From positions 93,593 to 157,592 of the forward strand of contig JAFYBJ010000004.1 of the NCBI GenBank assembly GCA_017540265.1: a stretch of 64,000 nucleotides of DNA, given 5' to 3'. The stretch comes from Lachnospiraceae bacterium (GTDB lineage: Bacteria; Bacillota; Clostridia; Lachnospirales; Lachnospiraceae). This document shows positions 1 to 7,098 of this stretch, in pieces (position 1 is the stretch's first letter; the number at the start of each line of letters is the position of its first letter). The translations under genes and the position numbers were made by a program. The notes under the pieces were generated by a model. That model had not been told where the DNA came from and ran no database searches. It saw only the letters and a list, made by a program, of their open reading frames with translations.

Positions 1-872
1 TGTATCAGGCGGTTTGCGGCATAGTTGCCCTCCATATCGGATAAAATATCCTCAAGCGCCCTTTTCTGGGCACCGGTAAGATCATAGGGCAGTTTTTCAA
101 TGAATGCCTTTACTGTCTGGCTGCCGCCATCGTCTTTTTGTATTGCAAAATGATTTGCCGGTCTGTCTCCTGCCTTCTTTAAAAAATGGATCTTTGATAA
201 GAATAAGAAGAACTCATCAAAAGCAAGCCGCCTCCTGGCTAAAGCCACATCCTCAATACTTTCCGGACAATGCATCTTTATTATGGCATCGGATATACTG
301 CAGAGCCCTTCCTTATGCACCGTCTCTTCGGGAAGATATTCTTTTATATCCGCCGCAACGTGCAGGCAGCTTTTTACGGCCGTCCATATGGTTTTATCGT
401 TAAGATCTTTTATATGCGGATATACTGCATCGAGCCTTCCCTGCGCGCTTTCATATTCCTCCTTAGTCAGGATACGCGGCTGGTTTAATATAAGCTCTTT
501 TCCCTTATTTCCAAGGTTTCCAAGAAGAAGCAGCCGTCTGCCCTGAGGAAAATTCTTTTTAAGATACGGCATGCCAAATATATACACACGCAGGCTTTCA
601 CCCAGATCACCTATAAGAAAAGAAAGCACGTTCCCTCTTCCGCTCTTAAATATCTGCGGTGTGGAAAGAACAGTTCCTTCGGTAACAACACGGCCGGCAG
701 CCTGCATGGTCTTTAATACCTTTATGGATTTTTTTTCAGGCATGGAACTATATGTCCTTGGAAAAAAATGCAGGAGAGAATTTATATCAAAAATTCCCGC
801 TTTTTTCAGGCTCTCCGCCTTTTTGGGCCCTATGCCTTTTATTTTTTCAATGGGATCGGTAAGACTAAGCAT
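1..872 (-). CDS. recG: ATP-dependent DNA helicase RecG, N-terminal part (runs off the left edge)
   Basis: The minus strand is open from an ATG at 872 to the window edge, giving about 290 residues without a stop. The start reads MLSLTDPIEKIKGIGPKKAE, a helix-hairpin-helix-like opening typical of RecG, followed by an OB-fold wedge region. The last visible part, ending FIEKLPYDLTGAQKRALEDI and then NRLIQ, matches the stretch just before the RecG Walker A motif. RecG remodels stalled replication forks and branched DNA. The helicase motifs themselves lie outside the window. The upstream 70 bases hold no gene. Identity rests on recognised family sequence; the gene is partial only because of the window boundary. 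Confidence 0.9.
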   Translation of the reverse strand, partial: MLSLTDPIEKIKGIGPKKAESLKKAGIFDINSLLHFFPRTYSSMPEKKSIKVLKTMQAAGRVVTEGTVLSTPQIFKSGRGNVLSFLIGDLGESLRVYIFGMPYLKKNFPQGRRLLLLGNLGNKGKELILNQPRILTKEEYESAQGRLDAVYPHIKDLNDKTIWTAVKSCLHVAADIKEYLPEETVHKEGLCSISDAIIKMHCPESIEDVALARRRLAFDEFFLFLSKIHFLKKAGDRPANHFAIQKDDGGSQTVKAFIEKLPYDLTGAQKRALEDILSDMEGNYAANRLI

Positions 873-944
873 CCTTTCAAATTACTCCGAATTTTTCGTC
901 CAGATAAAAAATAAGTTTTGGTTCCAAGGGTTAATACCTTGTGA

Positions 945-1040
945 TCAGATATTTATTCTATCAGCCCTGCGGGTGTACTCCTCAATTGACAGCCCCAGAC
1001 GCTTTGCCGCTTCCTGCGCACAACAGCAAACCTTACTCAT
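945..1040 (-). pseudogene. 31-codon tail ORF coupled to the Rpn gene by an ATGA overlap
   Basis: A short ORF begins at an ATG (1040) that overlaps the TGA of the preceding nuclease gene as ATGA. It encodes 31 residues containing AQEAAKRLGLSIEEYTRRA. The same helical motif closes the fragment at 2917-3144 (KEAAKRLGMSLEEFIRRA), so this is a real family module in a different frame from its parent gene. It is either a frameshifted C-terminal extension that has become a remnant or a translationally coupled peptide. The first is more likely. Confidence 0.5.
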
Positions 1041-1927
1041 GGCTCCGCTTCTTTCATCTCCTGAAGGAGCTTCTGCTGCAGCTCCCGGTCATCAAATGAC
1101 AGAAACAATTCATCTGTTCGCCCTTGCTTTACGAGCCATGCATTGAGGTCGCTTATCTGCCCCATTCCCAGTTCCATGCCCTGCTCAATTCCATCAAGAA
1201 GTATCCCTTCCCGTTCATCCTGTTCATTGTATTCCACCAGATTCACCCTGATCACCGCCTCTCTGTGCTCTGTAAGGAAATCTTTCATGATATCATCCCT
1301 GATACAGCTGTCTATCGCTGCTTCTATCGCCGCTGTCTTCTCAGCATCTGTCTTCTTGCCTTCAATGTTTTGTCTTACGCTGGCTATGAAAAAAGCATAT
1401 TCATACAGTGGTCTGCATTTCTCCATCAATTCCTTGTTATGTCCGGCATTTATATTATAAGCAGTAACTGTCAGTTCAAGTCCCGGCTCATCCACCTGCA
1501 CCATCATCTGTTCGGACAGCTTCATGACCAGCTTGTCCGGCATATCTTTCCTTCCATTATAGAATACCACAAATACCGGCGTAGGGATCAATATCTTTCG
1601 CTCCCTGTATAGTTCCTTCCCATTTATGCGCTTTCTTAAAAGCTGACATACATAGAACAGCATCCTGAGCGGCATATTCCAGTTGATCGTAGACTGATGT
1701 TCATACAAGCTCATGGTCGAATGAAATATAAACGACAGGTCATTTGCTATCCTCGAAAATACACTGTCCGAGACCCCATCCTCACCCTGCAGCGTGTTCA
1801 TCTCAAGGGCTGCCGTATCATCATAATCAGTTCCGTTTACTGCATTATATAACGACAGCAGATTTTTCCTCTCCGAAAAATACATTGCAAAAGTGCTTGA
1901 GACATACTCTCTGTTTACAGTTTTCAT
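1037..1927 (-). CDS. Rpn-family PD-(D/E)XK nuclease / putative transposase-like protein
   Basis: A 296-residue protein. The longest reading frame extends further upstream, but ATG 1927 is chosen because AAAGGAGGAG lies just before it. The fold is recognised from family features: Asp63 in NDLSF followed by E-x-Q (Glu76-His-Gln78, in YEHQST), then MPLRMLFYVCQLLRK and PTPVFVVFYNG. This fits the PD-(D/E)XK nuclease arrangement of the Rpn (recombination-promoting nuclease) family. The C-terminus carries the usual HREAVIRVNLVEYNEQDE and Glu-Gly-rich region (GILLDGIEQGMELG) and a helical tail. Members are often multicopy in Clostridia, with roles proposed in recombination or phage defence. A decayed sister copy lies head to head at 2381-3144. 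A structured leader precedes the gene. Confidence 0.85.
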   Translation of the reverse strand: MKTVNREYVSSTFAMYFSERKNLLSLYNAVNGTDYDDTAALEMNTLQGEDGVSDSVFSRIANDLSFIFHSTMSLYEHQSTINWNMPLRMLFYVCQLLRKRINGKELYRERKILIPTPVFVVFYNGRKDMPDKLVMKLSEQMMVQVDEPGLELTVTAYNINAGHNKELMEKCRPLYEYAFFIASVRQNIEGKKTDAEKTAAIEAAIDSCIRDDIMKDFLTEHREAVIRVNLVEYNEQDEREGILLDGIEQGMELGMGQISDLNAWLVKQGRTDELFLSFDDRELQQKLLQEMKEAEP

Positions 1928-2013
1928 GTGTTCTCCTCCTTTGAAATAAAATGATCTCGCAGGAGTAAAAACACTTCTCTCCTGCTTTTGTTTAATGGGA
2001 TCGAAAGCAGGAA
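1928..2013 (-). promoter_or_regulatory. structured 5' leader of the Rpn gene (four mutually complementary segments)
   Basis: On the minus strand, before the start at 1927, four segments occur in order: A CCTGCTTTC (2011-2003), B AAAAGCAGGAG (1989-1979), C ACTCCTGC (1966-1959) and D AAGGAGGA (1941-1934, the ribosome binding site). A pairs with B, B pairs with C (GCAGGAG/CTCCTGC), and C can pair with D (CTCCT/AGGAG). This is the layout of a switch that hides or frees the ribosome binding site. The same order is conserved ahead of the sister copy at 2299-2380. Confidence 0.6.
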
Positions 2014-2020
2014 TTAAGAA

Positions 2021-2298
2021 ATATAAGATCGTTCCCTTTACGGTCACATCAGAATTATGATAAAAAATCTGCTTTCACACATGAGTATAAGCCGCCTGGC
2101 GCAGGGCGTCAAGGCTGAAATTTTGCCGATATCCATTTTGTTTTAACCGATAGGTGTTTCCCCGCTGATAAGCGCTAGATATTGTCATATTTTTTCAGAA
2201 TTGCTCTTGAACGGATTATCACCATATCGTATACTTTCAAGTGAAAGCAGCATAAATTTTTCTTATATGCCTGTTAAGGCACATTCTTATTATCTGAA
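2021..2298. other. spacer between the two divergent Rpn leaders
   Basis: This stretch holds no open reading frame with a ribosome binding site and no RNA gene that I recognise. It separates two inverted copies of the same leader, so promoters for both Rpn loci should lie here. I could not pick convincing -35/-10 pairs. Confidence 0.5.
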
Positions 2299-2380
2299 TT
2301 CCTGCTTTCAAATCCCATTTTAAAAAAGCAGGAGTGAAGAGGTTTCCTCCTGCACAGTTTATGCAAAAAGGAGGAAAAAA
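2299..2380 (+). promoter_or_regulatory. structured 5' leader, second copy (inverted relative to the first)
   Basis: The same four segments as at 1928-2013: A CCTGCTTTC (2301-2309), B AAAGCAGGAG (2325-2334), C TTTCCTCCTGC (2343-2353), D AGGAGGAAA (2369-2377). Here C and D are complementary over nine bases (TTTCCTCCT/AGGAGGAAA), so the ribosome binding site could be fully sequestered. The leader is preserved although the downstream coding region is decayed. Confidence 0.6.
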
Positions 2381-2920
2381 CATCAGTCGACATTAAACGG
2401 GAACCTGCCGCTTAGGATGCTGTTCTATGTATGCCAGCTACTTAGAAAACTTGTAAAAGAGATGGCTGTTCCTGTTGCGGATCCTGAGCTTGAGCTTACT
2501 GTAACCGCCTATAATATCAATGCGGGACATAATGCAGTGTTAATGGAAAAATGCAGACCGCTTAAGGAATATGCAGATTTCATTGATCGTGTAAGGTGTG
2601 CTTTAAAAGGAAAAAAGACAGATGCAGAGAAGATCGCAGCACTGGAAAAAGTGATAGACGAGTGTATACGCGACGGGATAATGAAAGATTTTCTGGTTGG
2701 TCACAGAGAGGCGGTGATAAAGATGAATCTGGTTGAATACAACGAGCAGGATGAACGTGAGGGTATACTGGAAGATGGCATAGAGCAAGGCATGGAACGT
2801 GGCATATCTGCTTTGAATTCTTTTGTCAGAAAAGGCATAATATCGGAGGTACAGGCGGCAGAGAGCCTTAATATGTCTGTAGATGAATACAGGACGAGTG
2901 TTATGAATATAGGCTCATGA
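2381..2920 (+). pseudogene. Rpn-family nuclease relic with two in-frame deletions
   Basis: Homologous to the gene at 1037-1927, but the coding sequence resumes directly after the leader at His-Gln-Ser-Thr, so the start codon and residues up to and including the catalytic Asp and Glu are deleted. A second in-frame deletion removes about 36 codons between CQLLRK and LVKEMA, including the PTPVFVVFYNG strand. The remaining frame (first ATG at 2417) keeps the C-terminal helices, HREAVIKMNLVEYNEQDE and a helical tail. No start codon sits at proper distance from the preserved ribosome binding site. It cannot be an active nuclease of this type. Confidence 0.8.
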
Positions 2921-3030
2921 AGAATTATCTGGTAAATCACAGAGAGGCGGTGATAAAGATGAATCTGGTTGAATACAATGAGCAGGATGAACATGAAGGC
3001 GTACTTGAAGATGGCATAGAGCAAGGCATG
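2701..3030 (+). repeat. 94-bp near-direct repeat (2701-2794 and 2937-3030)
   Basis: The segment beginning TCACAGAGAGGCGGTGATAA at 2701 recurs at 2937 with only a few substitutions over 94 bases. The copies start 236 bases apart. Both encode the HREAVIKMNLVEYNEQDE region of the Rpn family, and a more diverged inverted copy lies in the gene at 1037-1927. Confidence 0.85.
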
Positions 3031-3144
3031 TTCATGGCCTTATCCTCTTTGGTTGATGATGGCCTGATCACGGCAAAAGAAGCAGCAAAGCGTCTGGGAA
3101 TGTCTCTTGAAGAATTCATCCGTCGTGCAGAAAGTTTACAATAG
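2917..3144 (+). pseudogene. duplicated C-terminal fragment of the Rpn relic
   Basis: A 75-residue frame whose ATG overlaps the previous stop as ATGA. It starts at the point equivalent to MKDFLVGHREAV in the relic before it and repeats the HREAVIKMNLVEYNEQDE block. It ends in a different tail, KEAAKRLGMSLEEFIRRA. This is the product of a tandem duplication of the 3' end of the gene, or two partial copies joined. It contains no nuclease core. An intrinsic terminator follows at 3173-3196. Confidence 0.75.
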
Positions 3145-3172
3145 TCCAATAGCACATCCGAGCATAGGATTT

Positions 3173-3196
3173 AGGAGATGAGACTCTCCTTTTTCT
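3173..3196 (+). terminator. intrinsic terminator after the Rpn relic
   Basis: AGGAGA and TCTCCT form a 6-bp stem with loop TGAGAC, followed by TTTTCT on the plus strand. It sits about 30 bases after the stop at 3144. Confidence 0.55.
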
Positions 3197-3286
3197 ATAC
3201 TCAACCGGTATTCCTCCAGTACACACAAAAAATATAGACTATGCGCTTTACACCGTCATGAATACATTCTGTGAATAATACAAAGG

Positions 3287-3751
3287 TTAAGTAAAAAACG
3301 TCATAAACAACATAAAAAGAATAAAAAACAGCGCAGAACAAGAACAAAGTATAACAATATAGTACATAGATTTCCCGTATGCCTTTAAACACGAATCAAA
3401 TGAAATAGCAGGAATTTTTTTTGCCCTGATTGCATTGATAAGAAATTTATCCAGCATAAAAAGGAACACCAGTAAGATATTATTAATTTCAATTTCAGCG
3501 AACTGCCAGGCGAAGAGAAACTTCAAACTACGGTAAAAAATATAAATCATTAATCCGGATAGTAACAGTATAAGTCCTATAAAAACAGGTATAAAAGCAT
3601 ATTCTTTAATTCTGTTTCTTCTTTCTTCATCAGAGGACAGAATTGTAGAATCAACATTATCAAACAAATTCTCATCCGGCATATCTGATTTATCTATCTG
3701 TTCAGTTTGTATCAAATTATTATTCTCAATTTTATCTGATAATTTACTCAT
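3287..3751 (-). CDS. small membrane protein of unknown function
   Basis: About 154 residues if the second Met (MSKLSDK) is used; the frame also allows a start four codons earlier at 3763. The first 55 residues are polar and acidic (Asn, Asp, Glu rich). Three hydrophobic stretches follow: FIPVFIGLILLLSGLMIYIF, a middle one around NILLVFLFMLDKFLI, and YIVILCSCSALFFILFMLF. I do not recognise the family. The ribosome binding site is weak and the DNA is AT-rich, like the neighbouring gene at 3884 and unlike recG. It may be an accessory insertion between the Rpn loci and the pilus operon. Function cannot be inferred. Confidence 0.55.
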   Translation of the reverse strand: MSKLSDKIENNNLIQTEQIDKSDMPDENLFDNVDSTILSSDEERRNRIKEYAFIPVFIGLILLLSGLMIYIFYRSLKFLFAWQFAEIEINNILLVFLFMLDKFLINAIRAKKIPAISFDSCLKAYGKSMYYIVILCSCSALFFILFMLFMTFFT

Positions 3752-3883
3752 TTCGAAAAACATAAAAAATCAAAAGCCCTGCATACACCCCCCGAGATTA
3801 TGCGCTTTATCATGCTGCTTTTCATTCTTAACTCCCCTCTATCTTTACATTTATACTAAAACAAATTTATAGCCAACAGTCAT

Positions 3884-4414
3884 TCATATTATGCCAAACT
3901 TCTCATCCATTAAAAACAATACCCATAAAAGTACAAAAAAGCCAATAATAAAATAGAAAAAAATAAAATATATGCCAGTAAAAATAGTTGACGCTCCAAA
4001 TTTTTCCTTCTCTATCATGCCTTTTTTAACCAGCTTTTTATACTCTTTTTCATATTTGATTTTTTTTCGAGCAGTTTTCAGAAAACGCACTCCTATAAAT
4101 GACATAGCAACCGTAACTAACAAATTAATTACTGCCAATACATATTCGCCTTTTAGAAACTGTTCAACAGCGCTATAACCTAAAAGGAAAACAAAGAAAA
4201 AGACAATCAGAACAGCAAATATTGCAGTAGTAGAAGACACGCCTCCATAAGTTACAGAAGTATGCAATGTCTTTCCATCCTCCGACAATTCATAAGTTTT
4301 TTCAATGCCAAGCTTCTTTTCAAACTCCGGGTGATCTAAATCCCGAAGATTATTTGAGTGTTGAAGCTTCCACTCATTTGCCTCTTCTGCAGAAATCTCA
4401 TCATATTTATTCAT
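3884..4414 (-). CDS. membrane protein of unknown function
   Basis: ATG 4414 is chosen (176 residues, MNKYDEISAEEANEW) because GAGGGAGGAGT precedes it at good distance; a longer frame upstream would run through a terminator hairpin. The N-terminal 55 residues are soluble. Two hydrophobic segments follow (around AIFAVLIVFFFVFLLGYSAV and LAVINLLVTVAMSFIGVRFL), then a basic Lys-rich stretch with KKIKYEKEYKKLVKKG, and a last hydrophobic pair near the C-terminus. No family is recognised. It sits just downstream of the pilin operon terminator, so it is probably transcribed separately. Confidence 0.65.
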   Translation of the reverse strand: MNKYDEISAEEANEWKLQHSNNLRDLDHPEFEKKLGIEKTYELSEDGKTLHTSVTYGGVSSTTAIFAVLIVFFFVFLLGYSAVEQFLKGEYVLAVINLLVTVAMSFIGVRFLKTARKKIKYEKEYKKLVKKGMIEKEKFGASTIFTGIYFIFFYFIIGFFVLLWVLFLMDEKFGII

Positions 4415-4424
4415 AGATACTCCT

Positions 4425-4470
4425 CCCTCAATAAAAACAAAATACCCCCCTGAAAATTCAGGGAGGGTAT
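4425..4470 (-). terminator. intrinsic terminator of the prepilin operon
   Basis: ATACCCTCCCTGAA and TTCAGGGGGGTAT form a long stem (plus-strand 4442-4470) with a very short loop. On the minus strand the run TTTTGTTTTTATT follows. It lies 16 bases after the last prepilin stop (4486) and inside the leader of the gene at 4414. Confidence 0.85.
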
Positions 4471-4485
4471 AACTTGTCATAAGTA

Positions 4486-4992
4486 TTATTCTACATCCGC
4501 ATACGGACCTGTGACATTGGGTGCAACTTCAATTCTGGCACCGGTACCATCTACAATGTATACACGCGCAGCCAGTTCGTGATTACCTATATCCTCAACA
4601 TTTATTACCCATGATGTCGGATTATTCTTATTATAATTAAATTCAGGTGCAACAGGTCTATACTGATTTAACGTTGTTAATGCATGCCCCGCAGTACCTG
4701 TAAAAGCAGCTCCCGGAAGAGCCGTGAAATCTAGAATCCCCCCCGGAGGGTTAACATATCCCGGATTAATTGCAATAAGCAATTCATCATGTATCTGTGC
4801 CTCACCTATCGTGGTAACAATATCAGAATACATAGTCTTTGCATTCGAAACATCTTTCGAAAGCTTTGACTTTTCAATATACCTTACAAGCTGCACTCCG
4901 GCGAATCCAACAAGAAACACTATGATCGCCAGTGCTATGATCATCTCTGCAAGTGAAAAGCCCTTATTACTTTTAATAAAACTGTTCTTCAT
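4486..4992 (-). CDS. type IV prepilin-like protein (last gene of the pseudopilin operon)
   Basis: 168 residues. The leader MKNSFIKSNKG is followed by FSLAEMIIALAIIVFLVGFAG, a class III signal with prepilin peptidase cleavage after Gly11, mature N-terminal Phe and Glu at mature position 5. The start of the mature helix through YIEKSKLSKDVSNAKT resembles the probable major pilin at 25208 (YIEKSKVSADTQSADS), so the two probably share ancestry. The globular part (residues 50-168) is Pro/Gly/Asn rich and has no cysteine. It could be a second major pilin or a minor pilin. It is the terminal gene before a strong terminator. Ribosome binding site is AGGTGGTT before 4992. Confidence 0.85.
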   Translation of the reverse strand: MKNSFIKSNKGFSLAEMIIALAIIVFLVGFAGVQLVRYIEKSKLSKDVSNAKTMYSDIVTTIGEAQIHDELLIAINPGYVNPPGGILDFTALPGAAFTGTAGHALTTLNQYRPVAPEFNYNKNNPTSWVINVEDIGNHELAARVYIVDGTGARIEVAPNVTGPYADVE

Positions 4993-5011
4993 ATCAGAAC
5001 CACCTCAAAAA

Positions 5012-6583
5012 TTATTTTTCCTCCAAATCTGCCCATTCACATAATACTTTGTTCATACTGCTACCGCCATCAGTAACTTCTCCGGTATAAAGAAAGAAAC
5101 AAGGAAACTCAAGGTATTGATCACTGCCTCCTGAGTACTTTATCTTACAATCAACATAAAACATTTCGTTCTTATCTGAAAAAGTTTTAATCTTATTATC
5201 TGTCTGATGAGTCTTGCTATATGATGCAAAGCTGTTCGTTGCTCCATCCATATAAACATATATTTCCTTCTTTATCTGCGAATACCCATTCGAATCAACA
5301 TTATCCGGCGAAATATACATATCAGATCCAAAAGTTAAATCCTTTGCAAACATGATCGATTCACTGGTAATAGAACCATCAGCTGTATCCTTAACTTTAT
5401 CATTATCAGTTGTAGACTTGCTAATATTATCAAATCTTATATCAACACCTGCGCCTTTATCAGTTTTCATAACATCACCCGGATTGCTGTCAGCAGATAT
5501 AACCTGTTTCGAGCAATTACGCAGGATATAATCTACATTATCTGCATCCTCCAAACTAATACCATACACTCTGGTAAGACTGGAACCTGCCTGTGATGTT
5601 CCGGAGCACAAATTAATATATCCCTTACTTTTACTATAATCTACTGTTCCGACCCCAACCTTATCCGTAACTACTGTAATGGTAATGAATTTGTTAGGAG
5701 TTGCTGCAAAGGCAGCCGCATCCTCATATCCCCTAATCACCGCCGTAGCAGACACATCCCAACTTGCTTTCTTATCCAGACCTGCATTACACTTTACAGA
5801 AGTATTACCAACCAACGCGTATTTATTGTTCGGATCTTGCTCCTGATCAAGACCATTTAATCCATCTGAACTCTGCCAAACAAAATAACTGCAATATTTT
5901 TTCGTCGTTGTAGGATTTCCTAAAGCATCTGTCCCCTCAATTAGAAAATAATATCGATCACCATTAAGCGGATATGTTTTATGCCGCAGAACATTTAATG
6001 TAAAATTAGCAGAAGGAGAGGCATCATCATCAACACCATCGCTACCTCGCGTACCAAGCCTGTTTCTTAAATATATTTCCTTAGTCTGCGTAGAATAATT
6101 ACTTTCCTTATTTGACATGGAAATGTTGACAAAAACAGAATCCCCGGTTTTATTAGTGATCTCATCCGTAACAACCCTATAGCTGGCTACATTATCTACG
6201 AGAGGAACCGCAGGCTCTACAGAGCCATCATCATGAGTAACAGTAACCATAAGCTTACCATATCCATAAATCTTTCCAACAGGGTCAGAATTATCGAAAG
6301 TGACCATATAATCATCACCCGGCTCATTTACAATAGTAAGTTTCCCATTATCTCCTAACACACCGGCACTATCATAGGAAACACTTTCATTTGCATCTAT
6401 AAGGATATCCTCTAGGTGCATGAGAGCCTGCTGTGCCTTTGTCTGAAGTGAAACATCATAGCTCCCTTTGTTATATACATTGGAGCCATTGTTCATGACG
6501 ATATAAACTTCCGTAAGTACCATCATAAGCACAACCATGGATACTAATAATTCAACCAACGTGTATCCCTTATTATTTTTCAT
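5012..6583 (-). CDS. large prepilin-like protein (PilW-like N-terminus)
   Basis: 523 residues from ATG 6583, selected because AGGAGGGTGT precedes it and because it places the signal at MKNNKG followed by YTLVELLVSMVVLMMVLTEV. Cleavage after Gly6 leaves Tyr1 and Glu5. The first 160 residues resemble PilW/GspJ-type minor pilins (QTKAQQALMHLEDILIDANE). The other 360 residues are a large extracellular region rich in Asp, Ser, Thr and Gly with scattered Cys. That is far longer than ordinary minor pilins (about 200-350), so a tip adhesin is possible but unproven. It lies between prepilin genes of the same operon. Codon use is AT-rich. Confidence 0.75.
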   Translation of the reverse strand: MKNNKGYTLVELLVSMVVLMMVLTEVYIVMNNGSNVYNKGSYDVSLQTKAQQALMHLEDILIDANESVSYDSAGVLGDNGKLTIVNEPGDDYMVTFDNSDPVGKIYGYGKLMVTVTHDDGSVEPAVPLVDNVASYRVVTDEITNKTGDSVFVNISMSNKESNYSTQTKEIYLRNRLGTRGSDGVDDDASPSANFTLNVLRHKTYPLNGDRYYFLIEGTDALGNPTTTKKYCSYFVWQSSDGLNGLDQEQDPNNKYALVGNTSVKCNAGLDKKASWDVSATAVIRGYEDAAAFAATPNKFITITVVTDKVGVGTVDYSKSKGYINLCSGTSQAGSSLTRVYGISLEDADNVDYILRNCSKQVISADSNPGDVMKTDKGAGVDIRFDNISKSTTDNDKVKDTADGSITSESIMFAKDLTFGSDMYISPDNVDSNGYSQIKKEIYVYMDGATNSFASYSKTHQTDNKIKTFSDKNEMFYVDCKIKYSGGSDQYLEFPCFFLYTGEVTDGGSSMNKVLCEWADLEEK

Positions 6584-6609
6584 ACACCCTCCTAGATAAA
6601 CAGTCAATG

Positions 6610-7086
6610 TTAGTTTAATGTAACGTCATGATCTCCGGTTATCTTGTAAAACGTGAATTTTGCTGTTCTTTCTCCATGAGTAAAAACAACATCTTCCTTT
6701 GAACTTAAGGCACTAGTTGCACCCCTTACACCACCATCGGCAGTAAAGTAATACTCTGTAACAGCAGGAAGTGTTACACTTACACCACCACCGGATATCT
6801 TTTCCTTCTTTTCAAGCACCCCAGATACCAAAGTGCTGGCATAAAGGCTGTTCCCCTCCATTGAAAGCTTTAAATGGTATCCACTCCCCTTTGCCATTCC
6901 ATTGGTTCTGGCCTTACTAAACGCACTATCCAAGGCACTTGCTGCTTTATTTACGTTTGCATTATTAACAATAGATATGCTGGCAACCGCTCCACCTGTC
7001 AGTATAGCCAGAATCGCCATGACAACCAACATCTCCACGAGAGAAAAACCCTTATTATTTTTTACTGATTTACCAACAGAATTCAA
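6610..7086 (-). CDS. GspH/FimT-like minor prepilin with a TTG start
   Basis: 158 residues. The start is TTG at 7086, six bases after AAAGGAGG, because no in-frame ATG or GTG precedes the signal peptide. The leader ends at Gly13, and FSLVEMLVVMAILAILTGGAV is the pilin helix with Glu5. The rest (KAASALDSAFSKARTNGMAKG, then beta-rich sequence) fits the GspH/FimT pseudopilin fold, which initiates pilus assembly with other minor pilins. It is located 12 bases after the stop of the large PilX-like gene and 26 bases before the PilW-like gene, hence co-transcribed. Confidence 0.8.
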   Translation of the reverse strand: MNSVGKSVKNNKGFSLVEMLVVMAILAILTGGAVASISIVNNANVNKAASALDSAFSKARTNGMAKGSGYHLKLSMEGNSLYASTLVSGVLEKKEKISGGGVSVTLPAVTEYYFTADGGVRGATSALSSKEDVVFTHGERTAKFTFYKITGDHDVTLN

Positions 7087-7098
7087 TCCGCACCTCCT

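Noticed and set aside
571-1146. 191-codon plus-strand frame over the recG start and the Rpn gene end
   Set aside because: It crosses two convincing minus-strand reading frames and shows no family features; recG identity on the other strand is clear.
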